DNA from: Flammeovirgaceae bacterium UBA5585 | GTDB taxonomy: Bacteria > Bacteroidota > Bacteroidia > Cytophagales > Cyclobacteriaceae | NCBI GenBank assembly: GCA_002425185.1 | Contig: DILT01000010.1 | Coordinates: 506,593 to 570,592, forward strand | DNA length: 64,000 nt | Reading direction: 5' to 3' | Shown here: positions 36,422-46,436 of the stretch, piece by piece | How the letters are laid out: every line of letters starts with the position of its first letter | Numbering within the stretch: the first letter of the stretch is position 1 | The notes under the pieces: model-generated | What the model was told of the DNA's origin: nothing | Seen by the model: the letters and a program-made list of their open reading frames with translations, nothing else | Database searches by the model: none | Program-made: the position numbers and the translations under genes

Positions 36422-36483
36422 GCTGTGAAGCAAAGTAAACAATTAATCCATTACCGCCAATACTCTTACCCCGGAAAAATATT

Positions 36484-37818
36484 TCAATTCATGGTGAGCT
36501 TATAAACCATAACCGAATGGCCGCCCCCTTTACCAGTCTTGCCCTGTGCGGTCACCAATAAGTATTGATCATCATCGGTAATTTCCATCCCTACTGGGAA
36601 TGAGTCGGCAGGAATCTCCGCAACTTTGCTCATGGTGGAGGTATTCACGACAATTATTTTGCTAAGATTATTTACGCAGGCAAAAACATATTTTCCATCC
36701 GATGATGCTACAATGGTTCTGGCGCCCGGGCCCACATAGCAACTTTTCCAAGCCTCTTTATCGATGGTGTTTTTACCGGCATTTTCCAACCTGCTTTGTA
36801 TAAAGGCCTGCCAGTTGGTTTTTTGAACGTGGCCTGTTGAATTGCTGCTGATGATCAGGTCATCGCCTGAAATAATCAAGTGACGGATGTTGTAGTAAGG
36901 ACTATAACTCACCCCCAGGTATTGGTAATTGTTCTCCAAATCAAAAACAGCAATGCCGCCATCGCCACCCATGCGGCCTACCAGCAGGTATTTTGAATCG
37001 GGGGTAAATACGGTGCCCCGCAGGCAATATCCACAATTATTGTCGCGATCAACTTTTACTCCGGGCTCGAATTTGACCTCCAGCCGTTTATCAACGATGG
37101 CATGGTTTACATAGCTAAATTCAAAGGGATCATCGGAGCTGGTATCAATGATGCCTAAGGTGTTATCCCCCCAATGAGTAACCGCCACATATCGGCTGTC
37201 GGGTGAGGCTGCAATCATTTTAGGCAGTATGCCGGTGGGCATTACCCGAATAATTTCATCTGATTCGGTATCGATAATAGCGACTGCCGAAGGACTTTCA
37301 GCATTCACATCATAACTTCTCCGGTAATAGGTTACCCATAAATATTTGCCGTTGTGCGAAAAGCAGCTTTCCACCGGCTTTCCACTGAAAATATTAAAAT
37401 CACTTTTGCGGTAGCGGTATTTATAATCGAATGCGTTGTATTCTCCATCTTTAAAAAGATGCTGATTCTGTGCATTGAATACGTGGCGGATAACTTTTAG
37501 CTTTTCAAAGGTTTCAATGCTGTACACTACCGTTTCGTTGCCCTCCAGGGATTGCACATAGAATTTTTTCTTTTCGGGAAGGTAGTTTACCGACTTAGGT
37601 GAGTTAATACTCCGGTCAAATTTATCGTTAGGATTTTTTGTAGCAGCTACCCGGTGCTGGTACCGTGCTATTAACTCCAACGAAACGGGCGCATTAAAGG
37701 GAACCGATGTAATGCCCAGGGTATTGTAAATGGATTCTTCTTCATCTTTTTGCGCAAAGCCATCGAAAATGATAAGAAATAGAAGAGCCGTGAACAGGAA
37801 TTGCTTCAATGCGATCAT
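36484..37818 (-). CDS. Secreted YVTN/YncE-type beta-propeller protein
   Basis: 444 residues. Signal peptide 'LFTALLFLIIFDGFAQ', then propeller blades with the YVTN-like pattern ('AVAIIDTESDEIIRVMPTGI', 'MIAASPDSRYVAVTHWGDNT', 'IIVVNTSTMSKVAEIPADSF', 'GMEITDDDQYLLVTAQGKTG'). A Cys pair 'NCGYCLRG' sits mid-protein. Probably periplasmic; ligand unknown. Confidence 0.82.
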   Translation of the reverse strand: MIALKQFLFTALLFLIIFDGFAQKDEEESIYNTLGITSVPFNAPVSLELIARYQHRVAATKNPNDKFDRSINSPKSVNYLPEKKKFYVQSLEGNETVVYSIETFEKLKVIRHVFNAQNQHLFKDGEYNAFDYKYRYRKSDFNIFSGKPVESCFSHNGKYLWVTYYRRSYDVNAESPSAVAIIDTESDEIIRVMPTGILPKMIAASPDSRYVAVTHWGDNTLGIIDTSSDDPFEFSYVNHAIVDKRLEVKFEPGVKVDRDNNCGYCLRGTVFTPDSKYLLVGRMGGDGGIAVFDLENNYQYLGVSYSPYYNIRHLIISGDDLIISSNSTGHVQKTNWQAFIQSRLENAGKNTIDKEAWKSCYVGPGARTIVASSDGKYVFACVNNLSKIIVVNTSTMSKVAEIPADSFPVGMEITDDDQYLLVTAQGKTGKGGGHSVMVYKLTMN

Positions 37819-37892
37819 GAATCAATGAGTTATACAGATTATAAGCCACAAAATTACGAATTGAACAACATCAGGCGAAACGAATTGAACGC

Positions 37893-38855
37893 CTATTTGG
37901 TAATTGAGTCCTTATACTTTGGGTGCTCAACAATTTTCTGATATTCCTGATGACTCAGGTCGCGCTGGAAGAAATTGATAGGATTTACCTGCACACCATT
38001 ATGTAAAACCTCATAATGGAGATGGTATGCATCACTTTGACCGGTAGTACCAACATACCCTACCAGTTGCCCGCGTTTTACTTCCTGTCCAAGTTTTAAT
38101 TCATATTTCAACAGGTGTGCATAACGGGTTTCGTAACCAAATCCATGATCAATATAAATCACCAATCCATACGTCTCGGAATAATCGGCACGCGACACCA
38201 CTCCATTGCCTGTAGCGAAAACCGGGGCACCTTTAGGAGCCGTCATGTCCAGTCCGCGGTGGTCGCGCCATATTCTCAGCAAGGGATGAAAGCGATTTCC
38301 AAACGTTGTGTGCAGGTGTACAAGATCTCTATTGTGTATGGGTAAAATAGCTGGGCGTGATGCTCGCTTGCTTAACTGAATATCCGCCTTAAGGCTGAGT
38401 TCATCAAAAGACTGGAGTTCTACCTGAACCTGGTGTTTTAATTTTTCGAGCCGCTCATAACTTTCTTTCACCAGTTTATTGTCGGCAACTTCGTCAAACT
38501 TTCTTTCTATACCACCCACACCCGCTTCGCGAATGCTGGGCGACAGCGGTTGAAGATCGAGCAACGTTCTGTAATAGTCATCATCTTTCTGACTGAAATC
38601 GGCCAGGCTTGCATAAGCGGTGTCAATTTCTTCCTGCAGTTCCGACCAATCGGCCATCAGCATTTTGTTTTCCTGTAACAGGTATTGCTCCTGTAAGGAT
38701 GCATAGTGCTGAATGTACCACCAGGTTGCCGGAAGGGCGGTTATAAGCGATAGTAAAAGGTAGACAGCAGCTCGTATAAAAAATTTCTTCCTGCTTGGAT
38801 AGATGCGCTCATACTGGCAGGTCTCGGGGTTATATCGGTAATAGAGATTGGCCAT
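37893..38855 (-). CDS. M23 family metallopeptidase (LytM-like), paralog A
   Basis: 320 residues from the ATG at 38855 ('MANLYYRYNPETCQYERIYP'). A 30-residue cytoplasmic head, one membrane helix ('AAVYLLLSLITALPATWWYI'), a coiled-coil stalk, then the M23 zinc peptidase: 'FGNRFHPLLRIWRDHRGLDM' (H and D ligands) and 'YHLHYEV'. M23 enzymes cut peptidoglycan cross-links or, if inactive, regulate amidases; here the zinc ligands are intact. It starts 1 bp after paralog B ends. Confidence 0.92.
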   Translation of the reverse strand: MANLYYRYNPETCQYERIYPSRKKFFIRAAVYLLLSLITALPATWWYIQHYASLQEQYLLQENKMLMADWSELQEEIDTAYASLADFSQKDDDYYRTLLDLQPLSPSIREAGVGGIERKFDEVADNKLVKESYERLEKLKHQVQVELQSFDELSLKADIQLSKRASRPAILPIHNRDLVHLHTTFGNRFHPLLRIWRDHRGLDMTAPKGAPVFATGNGVVSRADYSETYGLVIYIDHGFGYETRYAHLLKYELKLGQEVKRGQLVGYVGTTGQSDAYHLHYEVLHNGVQVNPINFFQRDLSHQEYQKIVEHPKYKDSITK

Positions 38856-38856
38856 G

Positions 38857-39822
38857 TTAATCGAGCGACTGGTTTTTTTGTTTGGCGAGCAGACGCAAGG
38901 CGGCATACTCCGTACTGTTCAATCCTTCCATTAAATAATCAACCGGATCAACGTGTTTGTTCTTCTTCAGCACTTCAAAATGCAGGTGTGGTGAAACAGC
39001 TCCTCCCGTCATGCCCACCGTTCCGATTACAGCACCTTTAGAAACAGCTTGGCCAGGTTTTACTTTTACTTCACCCAGGTGGGCATATCTTGTTTTATAA
39101 CCATTGCCATGATCGATCTCAACAGTATTGCCTGTGCCCATTTGAAGATCACTCAGGCGTACGTCACTTACTTTACCAGATGCACTGGCGTACACCGGAG
39201 TTCCGCGTGGTGCAACAAAGTCAATTCCCTTATGCAGGTATTTTGCTTTATGAAACGGATGCGTGCGTTCGCCAAAACCGGAGGCAAGTTTTGTGAGCTC
39301 TTTGTTTTCTATCGGTTGAAGGGAAGGGATGTTTGTTAAAAGGTTTAATTCCTCACGACTAATCGAGAGGTTATCGCCAAATAAAAAGTTGACATAACGC
39401 GTAGTATGAAGAAGATTTTCGGATTGAGTCTTGGCTTTGTTGATAAGGTTGTAAAAATCAGTTGAGTTATTTTTAGAGGGCGTGAAAGCAAGTGAACTTA
39501 ATACTGTCTTTGGGGTGAGCTCTTTGGCGATTTTTTCATGCACGATTTTTTCTGTCTTCTCCAGGGCGGCAAGTGATTCGTGAACGGTCCGCAATTCCTG
39601 TTTCAAAACCGTTCGGTGAACTTTAAGAACAGCATTTTCCTGAAGCAAGGCTTGCTCAGTTTGTGTAGTGAATAATGCACTGTGCAAAAAAAGGAAGCCG
39701 ATAAAGAGACCACCGGAAAGCACTATGAATATCATTAGTGACCCCAGAATATTTTTGAGTTGTAGAGGAACCGGTTCGTACCGGCAGGTGGTGGGGTTGT
39801 ATCGGTATTTCAGTTGACGCAT
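38857..39822 (-). CDS. M23 family metallopeptidase (LytM-like), paralog B
   Basis: 321 residues with the same layout as paralog A: head 'MRQLKYRYNPTTCRYEPVPL', one membrane helix ('LMIFIVLSGGLFIGFLFL'), a coiled coil, then M23 with 'FGERTHPFHKAKYLHKGIDF' and 'HLHFEV'. The two genes form a tight tandem and share the head motif YRYNPxTCxYE. Divergent from alaS, a neighbourhood often seen in Bacteroidota. Probably involved in cell-wall remodelling. Confidence 0.92.
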   Translation of the reverse strand: MRQLKYRYNPTTCRYEPVPLQLKNILGSLMIFIVLSGGLFIGFLFLHSALFTTQTEQALLQENAVLKVHRTVLKQELRTVHESLAALEKTEKIVHEKIAKELTPKTVLSSLAFTPSKNNSTDFYNLINKAKTQSENLLHTTRYVNFLFGDNLSISREELNLLTNIPSLQPIENKELTKLASGFGERTHPFHKAKYLHKGIDFVAPRGTPVYASASGKVSDVRLSDLQMGTGNTVEIDHGNGYKTRYAHLGEVKVKPGQAVSKGAVIGTVGMTGGAVSPHLHFEVLKKNKHVDPVDYLMEGLNSTEYAALRLLAKQKNQSLD

Positions 39823-39956
39823 GAGGGGTTTAAAAAAATCACTGAAATAAGCATGTTGTCATATATTGCCGCTTAATTTTGTGCCTTGGCTTAAATTTCA
39901 AGCCCCTTGGGCGGCCAAATATAGTAAAATATAGGTATTTAGATAGGAACCCCTTC

Positions 39957-42581
39957 ATGGATTCAGCAACGATACGGAAACAGTTTTTAGCCTTTTTTGA
40001 GAAGAAAGCTCACCTTATTGTGCCCTCGGCACCTTTGGTATTGAAGAATGATCCAACCCTGTTGTTCACCAACTCGGGCATGGTGCAGTTTAAGGATTAC
40101 TTTTTAGGACATGGAACTCCAAAGAGCAAGCGGGTAGCCGACACTCAAAAATGTTTACGCGTAAGCGGCAAACACAACGACCTCGAGGAAGTGGGTATTG
40201 ATACGTACCACCACACCATGTTTGAAATGCTGGGCAACTGGTCGTTTGGCGATTACTTTAAAAAGGAAGCCATAGCGTGGGCGTGGGAATTACTTACAGA
40301 AGTCTACAAGCTTCCGAAGGCGCGACTGTACGTTTCTGTTTTTGGTGGCGATAAAACCGATAACCTTCCGGTAGATGAAGAAGCTAAAAGGTTATGGAAA
40401 GATTTTGTTGAAGAGGATAGAATCATCTTAGGTAAGAAAAAGGATAATTTTTGGGAGATGGGTGAAACGGGGCCGTGCGGCCCGTGCTCCGAGATTCATA
40501 TTGATTTACGATCAGAAGAAGAAATTAAAAAGAAGCCCGGTAAGGAATTGGTGAATAATGACCATCCGCAGGTAGTGGAAATCTGGAACCTGGTGTTCAT
40601 GGAGTTTAACCGCAAGGCCGATGGTTCCCTGGAAAAACTTCCGGCTCAACATGTTGATACGGGTATGGGCTTCGAGCGCCTGTGCATGGCCATTCAGGGA
40701 AAGACTTCCAATTACGATACGGATGTATTTACACCGCTTATAGATTTTACGGCATCGGCAGCAAACGTTAAGTACAAACAAAACGAAAAAACAGACATTG
40801 CTTTGCGTGTAATGGCCGATCACATTCGTGCCGTTTCTTTTGCGATTAGTGATGGTCAGTTACCCTCAAACACCGGGGCAGGTTATGTGATCCGCAGAAT
40901 TTTAAGAAGAGCGGTGCGCTACGGCTATACGTTCCTGAATTTTAGTGAGCCGTTTTTGTACAAATTAGTTCCGATTCTCTCCAATCAGTTGAAAGATGTA
41001 TTTCCTGAACTGGAGGCACAAAAGGATTATGTGGGCAGAGTGATTCATGAGGAAGAGATTTCATTTTTGAAAACCTTGGAACGCGGACTCAAGCGCTTTG
41101 AGGCTGTAGAAACTCAATTGAAGAATAAAATTGTTCCGGGCGAACTTGCTTTTGAACTTTACGATACATTCGGATTTCCAGTTGACCTAACCTCACTGAT
41201 TGCCCGCGAAAAAGGTTTTTCGGTTGATGAGAAAGGCTTTCAGGTTGAGATGCAAAAGCAAAAAGAGCGCTCAAAAGCTGATGCCGCAAAAGCCACCGGA
41301 GATTGGCTTTTGGTTGGGGATGATGAGAAGACTGAATTCATTGGCTATGATTTTCTGGAGGCCGATGTGCGGATTGTGAAATACCGCAAGCTGGTTCAAA
41401 AGAATAAAGAATTATTTCAATTGGTATTCGATCGTACACCGTTCTATGCAGAAAGTGGCGGTCAGGTTGGGGATACGGGGTACATTCAACAGGGAAATGA
41501 AAAAATTTCCATCATCGATACCAAAAAGGAAAACGAGCTGATTGTTCATTTTACGGATAAACTTCCAACCGATTTATCGGCAACATTCCATGCGGTGGTA
41601 AACGAGCGCAAACGAAAGCTTACCATGAACAACCACTCGGTAACCCACCTGCTTCATGCCGCGTTGCGCGAAGTGCTGGGTAAACATGTTGAACAGAAGG
41701 GTTCGCTCGTGAATGAAAAAATTACACGTTTCGACTTTTCACATTTTGCAACTATGACACCCGAAGAAATTCAAAAGGTGGAAGATCGGGTGAACGCAAA
41801 AATCAGGGAAGATATCCATACCGACATTAAGCTCAATGTGCCTATTGATGAAGCAAAAAAACTTGGCGCCATGGCGTTGTTCGGTGAAAAGTATGGTGAC
41901 TATGTTCGGGTGGTAACCTTTGATCCTTCCTTTTCGGTTGAACTTTGCGGGGGCACGCATGTATCCTCGTCAGCTAATATCGGCTTGTTCAAAATTATTT
42001 CGGAAAGTTCCGTAGCAGCCGGTGTTCGCAGAATTGAAGCTATTACCGCAGAAACTGCTGAGCAATATGTTCGAAATGAATTGTCATTGCTGGATGAAGT
42101 GCGGGCCCTCTTGAAGAATCCCAAAGATCTGATCGTGTCAGTTAAAAACCTGGCGGAAGAAAAACATGCTCTTGAGAAAAAACTGGACGCTATTCATCAG
42201 GAGTTAGCGAATACACTAAAAGATCAGTTGGCCAGGAAAGCCATAAAGTCAAACGGAACACACACAATTATCGAGAAGGTATCGGTGCCCCATGCGGATG
42301 CCCTGAAAAATATCGCCTACGCACTGCGCAACCAGTTTGATGATTTGTTATTGATACTTGCAGCCGATGTGGAAGGCAAGCCCCAGGTTTCTGTTATGAT
42401 AGGCGAGAAGCTTATGGAAACAAAAAAATACCATGCCGGTGAATTGGTAAAAATTCTGGCAAAGGAAATTGATGGAGGAGGAGGAGGTCAACCTTTCTTC
42501 GCTACAGCGGGAGGTAAGAACCTGAGTGGACTGGATGCCGTAATTGCAAAGGCAAAATCGATTATTGATGGTATGGACTGA
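39957..42581 (+). CDS. alaS: Alanine-tRNA ligase
   Basis: 874 residues from the ATG at 39957 ('MDSATIRKQFLAFFEKKAHL'), the usual start and length. Class II core ('LLFTNSGMVQFKDYFLG', 'HHTMFEMLGNWSFGDYFKKE', 'ENFWEMG'-like 'DNFWEMGETGPCGPCSEIHI'), editing domain with the zinc-binding 'NNHSVTHLLHAALR' and 'CGGTHVSS', and the C-terminal oligomerisation domain with 'GGGGGQPFFATAGG'. Charges tRNA-Ala. First gene of an operon with gatB (5-bp gap) and the TlpA-like gene. Confidence 0.98.
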   Translation: MDSATIRKQFLAFFEKKAHLIVPSAPLVLKNDPTLLFTNSGMVQFKDYFLGHGTPKSKRVADTQKCLRVSGKHNDLEEVGIDTYHHTMFEMLGNWSFGDYFKKEAIAWAWELLTEVYKLPKARLYVSVFGGDKTDNLPVDEEAKRLWKDFVEEDRIILGKKKDNFWEMGETGPCGPCSEIHIDLRSEEEIKKKPGKELVNNDHPQVVEIWNLVFMEFNRKADGSLEKLPAQHVDTGMGFERLCMAIQGKTSNYDTDVFTPLIDFTASAANVKYKQNEKTDIALRVMADHIRAVSFAISDGQLPSNTGAGYVIRRILRRAVRYGYTFLNFSEPFLYKLVPILSNQLKDVFPELEAQKDYVGRVIHEEEISFLKTLERGLKRFEAVETQLKNKIVPGELAFELYDTFGFPVDLTSLIAREKGFSVDEKGFQVEMQKQKERSKADAAKATGDWLLVGDDEKTEFIGYDFLEADVRIVKYRKLVQKNKELFQLVFDRTPFYAESGGQVGDTGYIQQGNEKISIIDTKKENELIVHFTDKLPTDLSATFHAVVNERKRKLTMNNHSVTHLLHAALREVLGKHVEQKGSLVNEKITRFDFSHFATMTPEEIQKVEDRVNAKIREDIHTDIKLNVPIDEAKKLGAMALFGEKYGDYVRVVTFDPSFSVELCGGTHVSSSANIGLFKIISESSVAAGVRRIEAITAETAEQYVRNELSLLDEVRALLKNPKDLIVSVKNLAEEKHALEKKLDAIHQELANTLKDQLARKAIKSNGTHTIIEKVSVPHADALKNIAYALRNQFDDLLLILAADVEGKPQVSVMIGEKLMETKKYHAGELVKILAKEIDGGGGGQPFFATAGGKNLSGLDAVIAKAKSIIDGMD

Positions 42582-42586
42582 TTGCT

Positions 42587-44035
42587 ATGAACCTAAGTAA
42601 GTATACAGCCGTCATCGGTCTTGAGGTTCATGCCCAGCTTCTTACGGAAAGTAAAATCTTTGCGGCCGATTCAACGGCTTATGGAAGTGCTCCCAACACA
42701 AATGTAAGTGCCATTACCCTGGCACATCCGGGAACACTTCCCAAGCTTAACCAAAAGGTCGTTGCACTGGCAGTTCGTATGGGCCTGGCGTGCCATTCAC
42801 AAATCGCACGATTCATGATCTTCGATCGTAAGAATTATTTCTACCCGGATTTACCAAAGGGTTATCAGCTCACACAGGATCGAACTCCAATTTGTAAAGG
42901 TGGTTATGTTTCTATAAAACTTGATGGCGTTGAAAAAAAAGTTCAATTGAATCGCATCCACCTGGAAGAGGATGCCGGTAAGTCGATGCACGTGGAAGGC
43001 ACCGATGAGACTTTCGTTGATTTTAATCGGGCGGGTGTACCGCTGATTGAAATTGTTACCGATCCGGTTATTCGAAGTTCAGCCGAGGCTTATGCATTTC
43101 TTACAGAAGTTCGAAAACTGGTTCGCTACCTGGATGTATGCGATGGTAATATGGAGGAAGGGTCACTTCGATGTGATGCCAATGTTTCTGTGATGTTGAA
43201 AGACGCAATTGAGTTTGGTAAAAAAGTAGAGATCAAAAACATGAACTCTATTCGAAATGTGCAACGCGCCATTGATGCAGAGATTGAACGACAGATTGGT
43301 TTGTTAGAACAAGGAGTAGCTATCGTTTCTGAGACGCGATTGTTCAATGCCGACACAGGAGCTACGTATAGCATGCGTACGAAGGAAGAGTTGAATGATT
43401 ACCGCTATTTTCCCGATCCCGACCTGAGCCCGGTGGAGATTTCTGAACATTGGCTTGATGAGATAAGATTATCCATGCCTGCCTTGCCGGAGGAGCTTAT
43501 TCAGAAATTTACGACCCATTACAAGTTGCCTTTTTACGATGCCGAGGTACTCACCGATACCAAGGATATTGCCCAATATTTTGAAGAAGTTTGTAAACAT
43601 GTTTCAAACTATAAAGCAGTTTCCAACTGGATTATGGGCCCTGTAAAATCGGCTATGAATGAACTTACACTAACGGCAAACGAATTTCCTGTATCGGCTG
43701 TTACCTTAGCCGAACTTATTCAACTGGTAGAGTCGGGTAAGATCAGTTTTTCAGTTGCTTCTCAGCGGATATTGCCTGAATTATTAAAAAATGTTGGCAC
43801 GTCACCACTGGAAGTGGCACAGCAATTGAATGTTCTGCAATCCAGTGATGAAGATTCTATTTTACCGGTCATCGATAGTGTTGTGGCTGATTTTCCGGAT
43901 AAAGTACAGGAGTATAAACGCGGTAAAAAAGGAATATTAGCTATGTTTATGGGCGAAGTAATGAAACGCAGCAAGGGTAAGGCCGACCCGAAAGTGGCCA
44001 ATCAATTATTACTAAAGAAACTTGACGAAAAATGA
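42587..44035 (+). CDS. gatB: Asp/Glu-tRNA amidotransferase subunit B
   Basis: 482 residues. Starts 'YTAVIGLEVHAQLLTESKIF', with 'LPKGYQLTQDRTPICKGG', 'HLEEDAGKSMHVEG' and 'DFNRAGVPLIEIVTDP', all GatB hallmarks, and the C-terminal YqeY-like tail. GatB is the tRNA-binding kinase/amidase partner that makes Gln-tRNA-Gln or Asn-tRNA-Asn with GatA and GatC, which are not in this window. Overlaps the next gene by 4 bp (ATGA). Confidence 0.97.
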   Translation: MNLSKYTAVIGLEVHAQLLTESKIFAADSTAYGSAPNTNVSAITLAHPGTLPKLNQKVVALAVRMGLACHSQIARFMIFDRKNYFYPDLPKGYQLTQDRTPICKGGYVSIKLDGVEKKVQLNRIHLEEDAGKSMHVEGTDETFVDFNRAGVPLIEIVTDPVIRSSAEAYAFLTEVRKLVRYLDVCDGNMEEGSLRCDANVSVMLKDAIEFGKKVEIKNMNSIRNVQRAIDAEIERQIGLLEQGVAIVSETRLFNADTGATYSMRTKEELNDYRYFPDPDLSPVEISEHWLDEIRLSMPALPEELIQKFTTHYKLPFYDAEVLTDTKDIAQYFEEVCKHVSNYKAVSNWIMGPVKSAMNELTLTANEFPVSAVTLAELIQLVESGKISFSVASQRILPELLKNVGTSPLEVAQQLNVLQSSDEDSILPVIDSVVADFPDKVQEYKRGKKGILAMFMGEVMKRSKGKADPKVANQLLLKKLDEK

Positions 44036-45186
44036 AGCAATTAAAGGTTAGTATGAGTTTTGTGTTGGTCAGTGTGTTGTTGTTGATGGGTTGCTCCTCC
44101 AATGGCCAGCAGGCTAAGAACGATGGCAGTTGGGAAGTTACCGTGAAAGGTAAGGTAGGCTTTCCGCAACAAGGGGGTACCATTTCCATCATGGAGATCA
44201 CTAAAGCGGGTACGGGTTGGCAGGATACCATTAAGTTGAAAGGCAATTATACATTTTCGAAAAAAGTAAAACTTAAAGAACCCGGTTATTATAAGATCAA
44301 TTTTTATAACCGTCAGGTGGTGGATGTTATCCTTCATAAGAATGACCTGGAAGTTAATGTTGATGGCAATGAAGCCACCGGTTTTTTCGAAGTAAAGGGC
44401 TCACCCGATATTGAGTTTATCCGTGAGGCACAAAGTACCATTAACGGTGTTCAATCCTTACCCGAAGCACAAAAACTTATTGCCGATTTTAATAAAGCCC
44501 AGGTAGCCAATGACGAAAAATCGATTCTGGCGATACAAAAAGCCTATCAAAAGTTAGTAACAGACGCCAGTGATAAAGTTGCAGCTAAGGTAAAAAGCAG
44601 CGCACCATCGTTGGGCGTAATTAATGTGCTGCAAGGCCAATTGCTGGACAAGGATGCCTACTTCGATGTGTATGTGGTAACAGCCGATAAACTCAGAAAG
44701 GAGTGGCCAAACTATACTCATGCTAAGGATTTTGTCTCTATGGTGGATAAAATGAAAACGCTTGCCATCGGTCAGATGGCACCCGAAATTTCATTGCCCA
44801 ACCCCGAAGGTACAGTAGTGCCGCTTTCTTCGTTGCGTGGCAAGTATGTATTGGTTGATTTCTGGGCGAAATGGTGTGGCCCTTGCCGCAAAGAGAATCC
44901 CAATATCGTCAGAGCATACAATCAGTACAAAGACAAAGGCTTTACCGTATATGGTGTTTCATTGGATCGTACCAAGGACGATTGGTTACAGGGCATTCGT
45001 GAAGATGGTTTAACCTGGACGCACGTTTCGGATTTAAAATTCTGGCAATCAGAAGCAGCAAAGACATACAATATTACTGCAATTCCTTTTTCATTATTGC
45101 TCAATCCGGAAGGTAAGATCATAGCCAAAAACCTTCGTGGTCAGGCGTTGGATGATAAACTGGAAGAAGTTTTGGGAGGAAAGTAA
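44032..45186 (+). CDS. TlpA-family thiol-disulfide reductase lipoprotein
   Basis: 384 residues. Lipobox 'LLMGC' (Cys21), an N-terminal DUF4369-like domain ('GKVGFPQQGGTISIME', 'YKINFYNRQVVDVILHKNDL'), then a thioredoxin-like domain with the active site 'FWAKWCGPCRKENP' and cis-Pro region 'AIPFSLLLNPEGKII'. It reduces or isomerises disulfides in the periplasm. Last gene of the alaS operon, followed by a strong terminator. Confidence 0.92.
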   Translation: MKQLKVSMSFVLVSVLLLMGCSSNGQQAKNDGSWEVTVKGKVGFPQQGGTISIMEITKAGTGWQDTIKLKGNYTFSKKVKLKEPGYYKINFYNRQVVDVILHKNDLEVNVDGNEATGFFEVKGSPDIEFIREAQSTINGVQSLPEAQKLIADFNKAQVANDEKSILAIQKAYQKLVTDASDKVAAKVKSSAPSLGVINVLQGQLLDKDAYFDVYVVTADKLRKEWPNYTHAKDFVSMVDKMKTLAIGQMAPEISLPNPEGTVVPLSSLRGKYVLVDFWAKWCGPCRKENPNIVRAYNQYKDKGFTVYGVSLDRTKDDWLQGIREDGLTWTHVSDLKFWQSEAAKTYNITAIPFSLLLNPEGKIIAKNLRGQALDDKLEEVLGGK

Positions 45187-45192
45187 TGAATT

Positions 45193-45231
45193 AGATGTCC
45201 TACAACTGAAAGGCGTAGGACATCTTTTTTT
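45193..45231 (+). terminator. Terminator of the alaS-gatB-tlpA operon
   Basis: AGATGTCCTAC (45193-45203) pairs perfectly with GTAGGACATCT (45215-45225) around an 11-nt loop, followed by T to 45231. Confidence 0.9.
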
Positions 45232-45233
45232 AC

Positions 45234-45884
45234 TTACAGTGAGTTAGTGAAACAATAAGCAATAATATTTGCGCCCATCTGCAAAGCCTCCAGGTGTTTT
45301 TCGGCAGGGGTGTTGTGCACGCGCCTGTCTTCCCAGCCATTACCCAAATCGCATTCGTAGGAATAAAACAGCACTAAGCGACCTTCATAAATTAACCCAA
45401 AGCCCTGTGCAGGTTTTCCGTCATGCTCATGAATTTTGGGTAATCCGCGCGGAAACTTGAATTTCTGTTGATAGATGGGATGGTCGAAGGGTAATTCTTT
45501 TAATTCCAGCTCCGGAAACACTTTTTTCAACTCCAGCCGGATGTACTTATCCAATCCATAGTTATCGTCAATGTGCAGAAACCCGCCACCAATCAGGTAG
45601 TTGCGCAGGTTGGCGGCCTCGGCATCGGAAAAAACTACATTGCCATGTCCAGTCATGTAGATGTAAGGATAGAGGTAAATATCTTTGCTCCCCACTTCAA
45701 CAACATCTTCTTCTGGTGCCAGCATGGTGCCCAATTCAGCATTACAAAAGGCTATCAGATTAGGAAGTGCAGTTTTGTTGGCATACCAGTCACCACCGCC
45801 ATTGTATTTTAGTTTGGCGATTTTTAGCGTTTGCCCGTAGCTGTGCGCTACAATCAGCGAAAATATTAAAACAAGTAATCTCAT
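45234..45884 (-). CDS. DUF4159 protein
   Basis: 216 residues with a signal peptide ('LIFSLIVAHSYGQ'). The motif 'GHGNVVFSDAEAANLRNYLI' followed by 'GGGFLHIDDNYG' is the DUF4159 core, a fold related to glutamine amidotransferase-like domains. In other genomes these genes sit near DUF58/MoxR-type systems; here DUF58 is far away. Overlaps the upstream barrel gene by 4 bp. Confidence 0.88.
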   Translation of the reverse strand: MRLLVLIFSLIVAHSYGQTLKIAKLKYNGGGDWYANKTALPNLIAFCNAELGTMLAPEEDVVEVGSKDIYLYPYIYMTGHGNVVFSDAEAANLRNYLIGGGFLHIDDNYGLDKYIRLELKKVFPELELKELPFDHPIYQQKFKFPRGLPKIHEHDGKPAQGFGLIYEGRLVLFYSYECDLGNGWEDRRVHNTPAEKHLEALQMGANIIAYCFTNSL

Positions 45885-46387
45885 GGCTTTGGTGATTTAA
45901 CATTCAGGCCGATCATGATACCAGCCCTGATTCCAAATTTAAAAACTTCATCAAAAATGAAGGTGTTGTAGGAAGGACCAAAATAGGCATCAATGGAGAT
46001 TTTCTTTTTATAAAAATTCTGTTTACCAATAACGAGTCCCCCACCAAAAGTAGCATCATAGCCGTCCAGTTGTTGGTAGCGTATAAACGGGGCAATGTAT
46101 ACGCCTTGTGGGGCTGGTGTGGAAGAGAGGTAGTATCGGTATTCCGGGGTAACACCAAACCCAATTTCATTAATGAATACTGCAATTTGAATACTTTTTT
46201 CAGGACCCAGCACGTTTTCAAAAGCCCCGGAAAAAGTCTGAGCTATGGGGCTCAACAGGTTTATTTTCAAAAGCTTTGCCCGGAAGAATGTAGAGTCAAC
46301 AGGTGCAACGGGTTTGGTTTGTGCCAACCCGGCAACGTAAATAATGAATATAATCAGCGTGGTGAATAAAAGTTTCATGATGAACAA
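45881..46387 (-). CDS. DUF3575-like outer-membrane protein, paralog 1
   Basis: 168 residues. Signal peptide ('TTLIIFIIYVAGLAQ') and a small barrel pattern ('LKINLLSPIAQTFSGAFE', 'GFGVTPEYRYYLSS', 'APQGVYIAPFIRYQ', 'GGGLVIGKQNFYKKKISIDA'). Similar in sequence to the gene at 46437-46973; DUF3575-like assignment is from memory of the family. Translationally coupled to DUF4159. Confidence 0.75.
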   Translation of the reverse strand: MFIMKLLFTTLIIFIIYVAGLAQTKPVAPVDSTFFRAKLLKINLLSPIAQTFSGAFENVLGPEKSIQIAVFINEIGFGVTPEYRYYLSSTPAPQGVYIAPFIRYQQLDGYDATFGGGLVIGKQNFYKKKISIDAYFGPSYNTFIFDEVFKFGIRAGIMIGLNVKSPKP

Positions 46388-46436
46388 AAAGGGGCAACCA
46401 AAGCTGCCCCTATATTACATGAATAATTTGTTCTTA

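Noticed and set aside
39879..39956. N-terminal extension of alaS by 26 residues.
   Set aside because: It overlaps a promoter-like TAATTTTG (39874-39881), and the family starts at MDSATIRKQF-type sequence.
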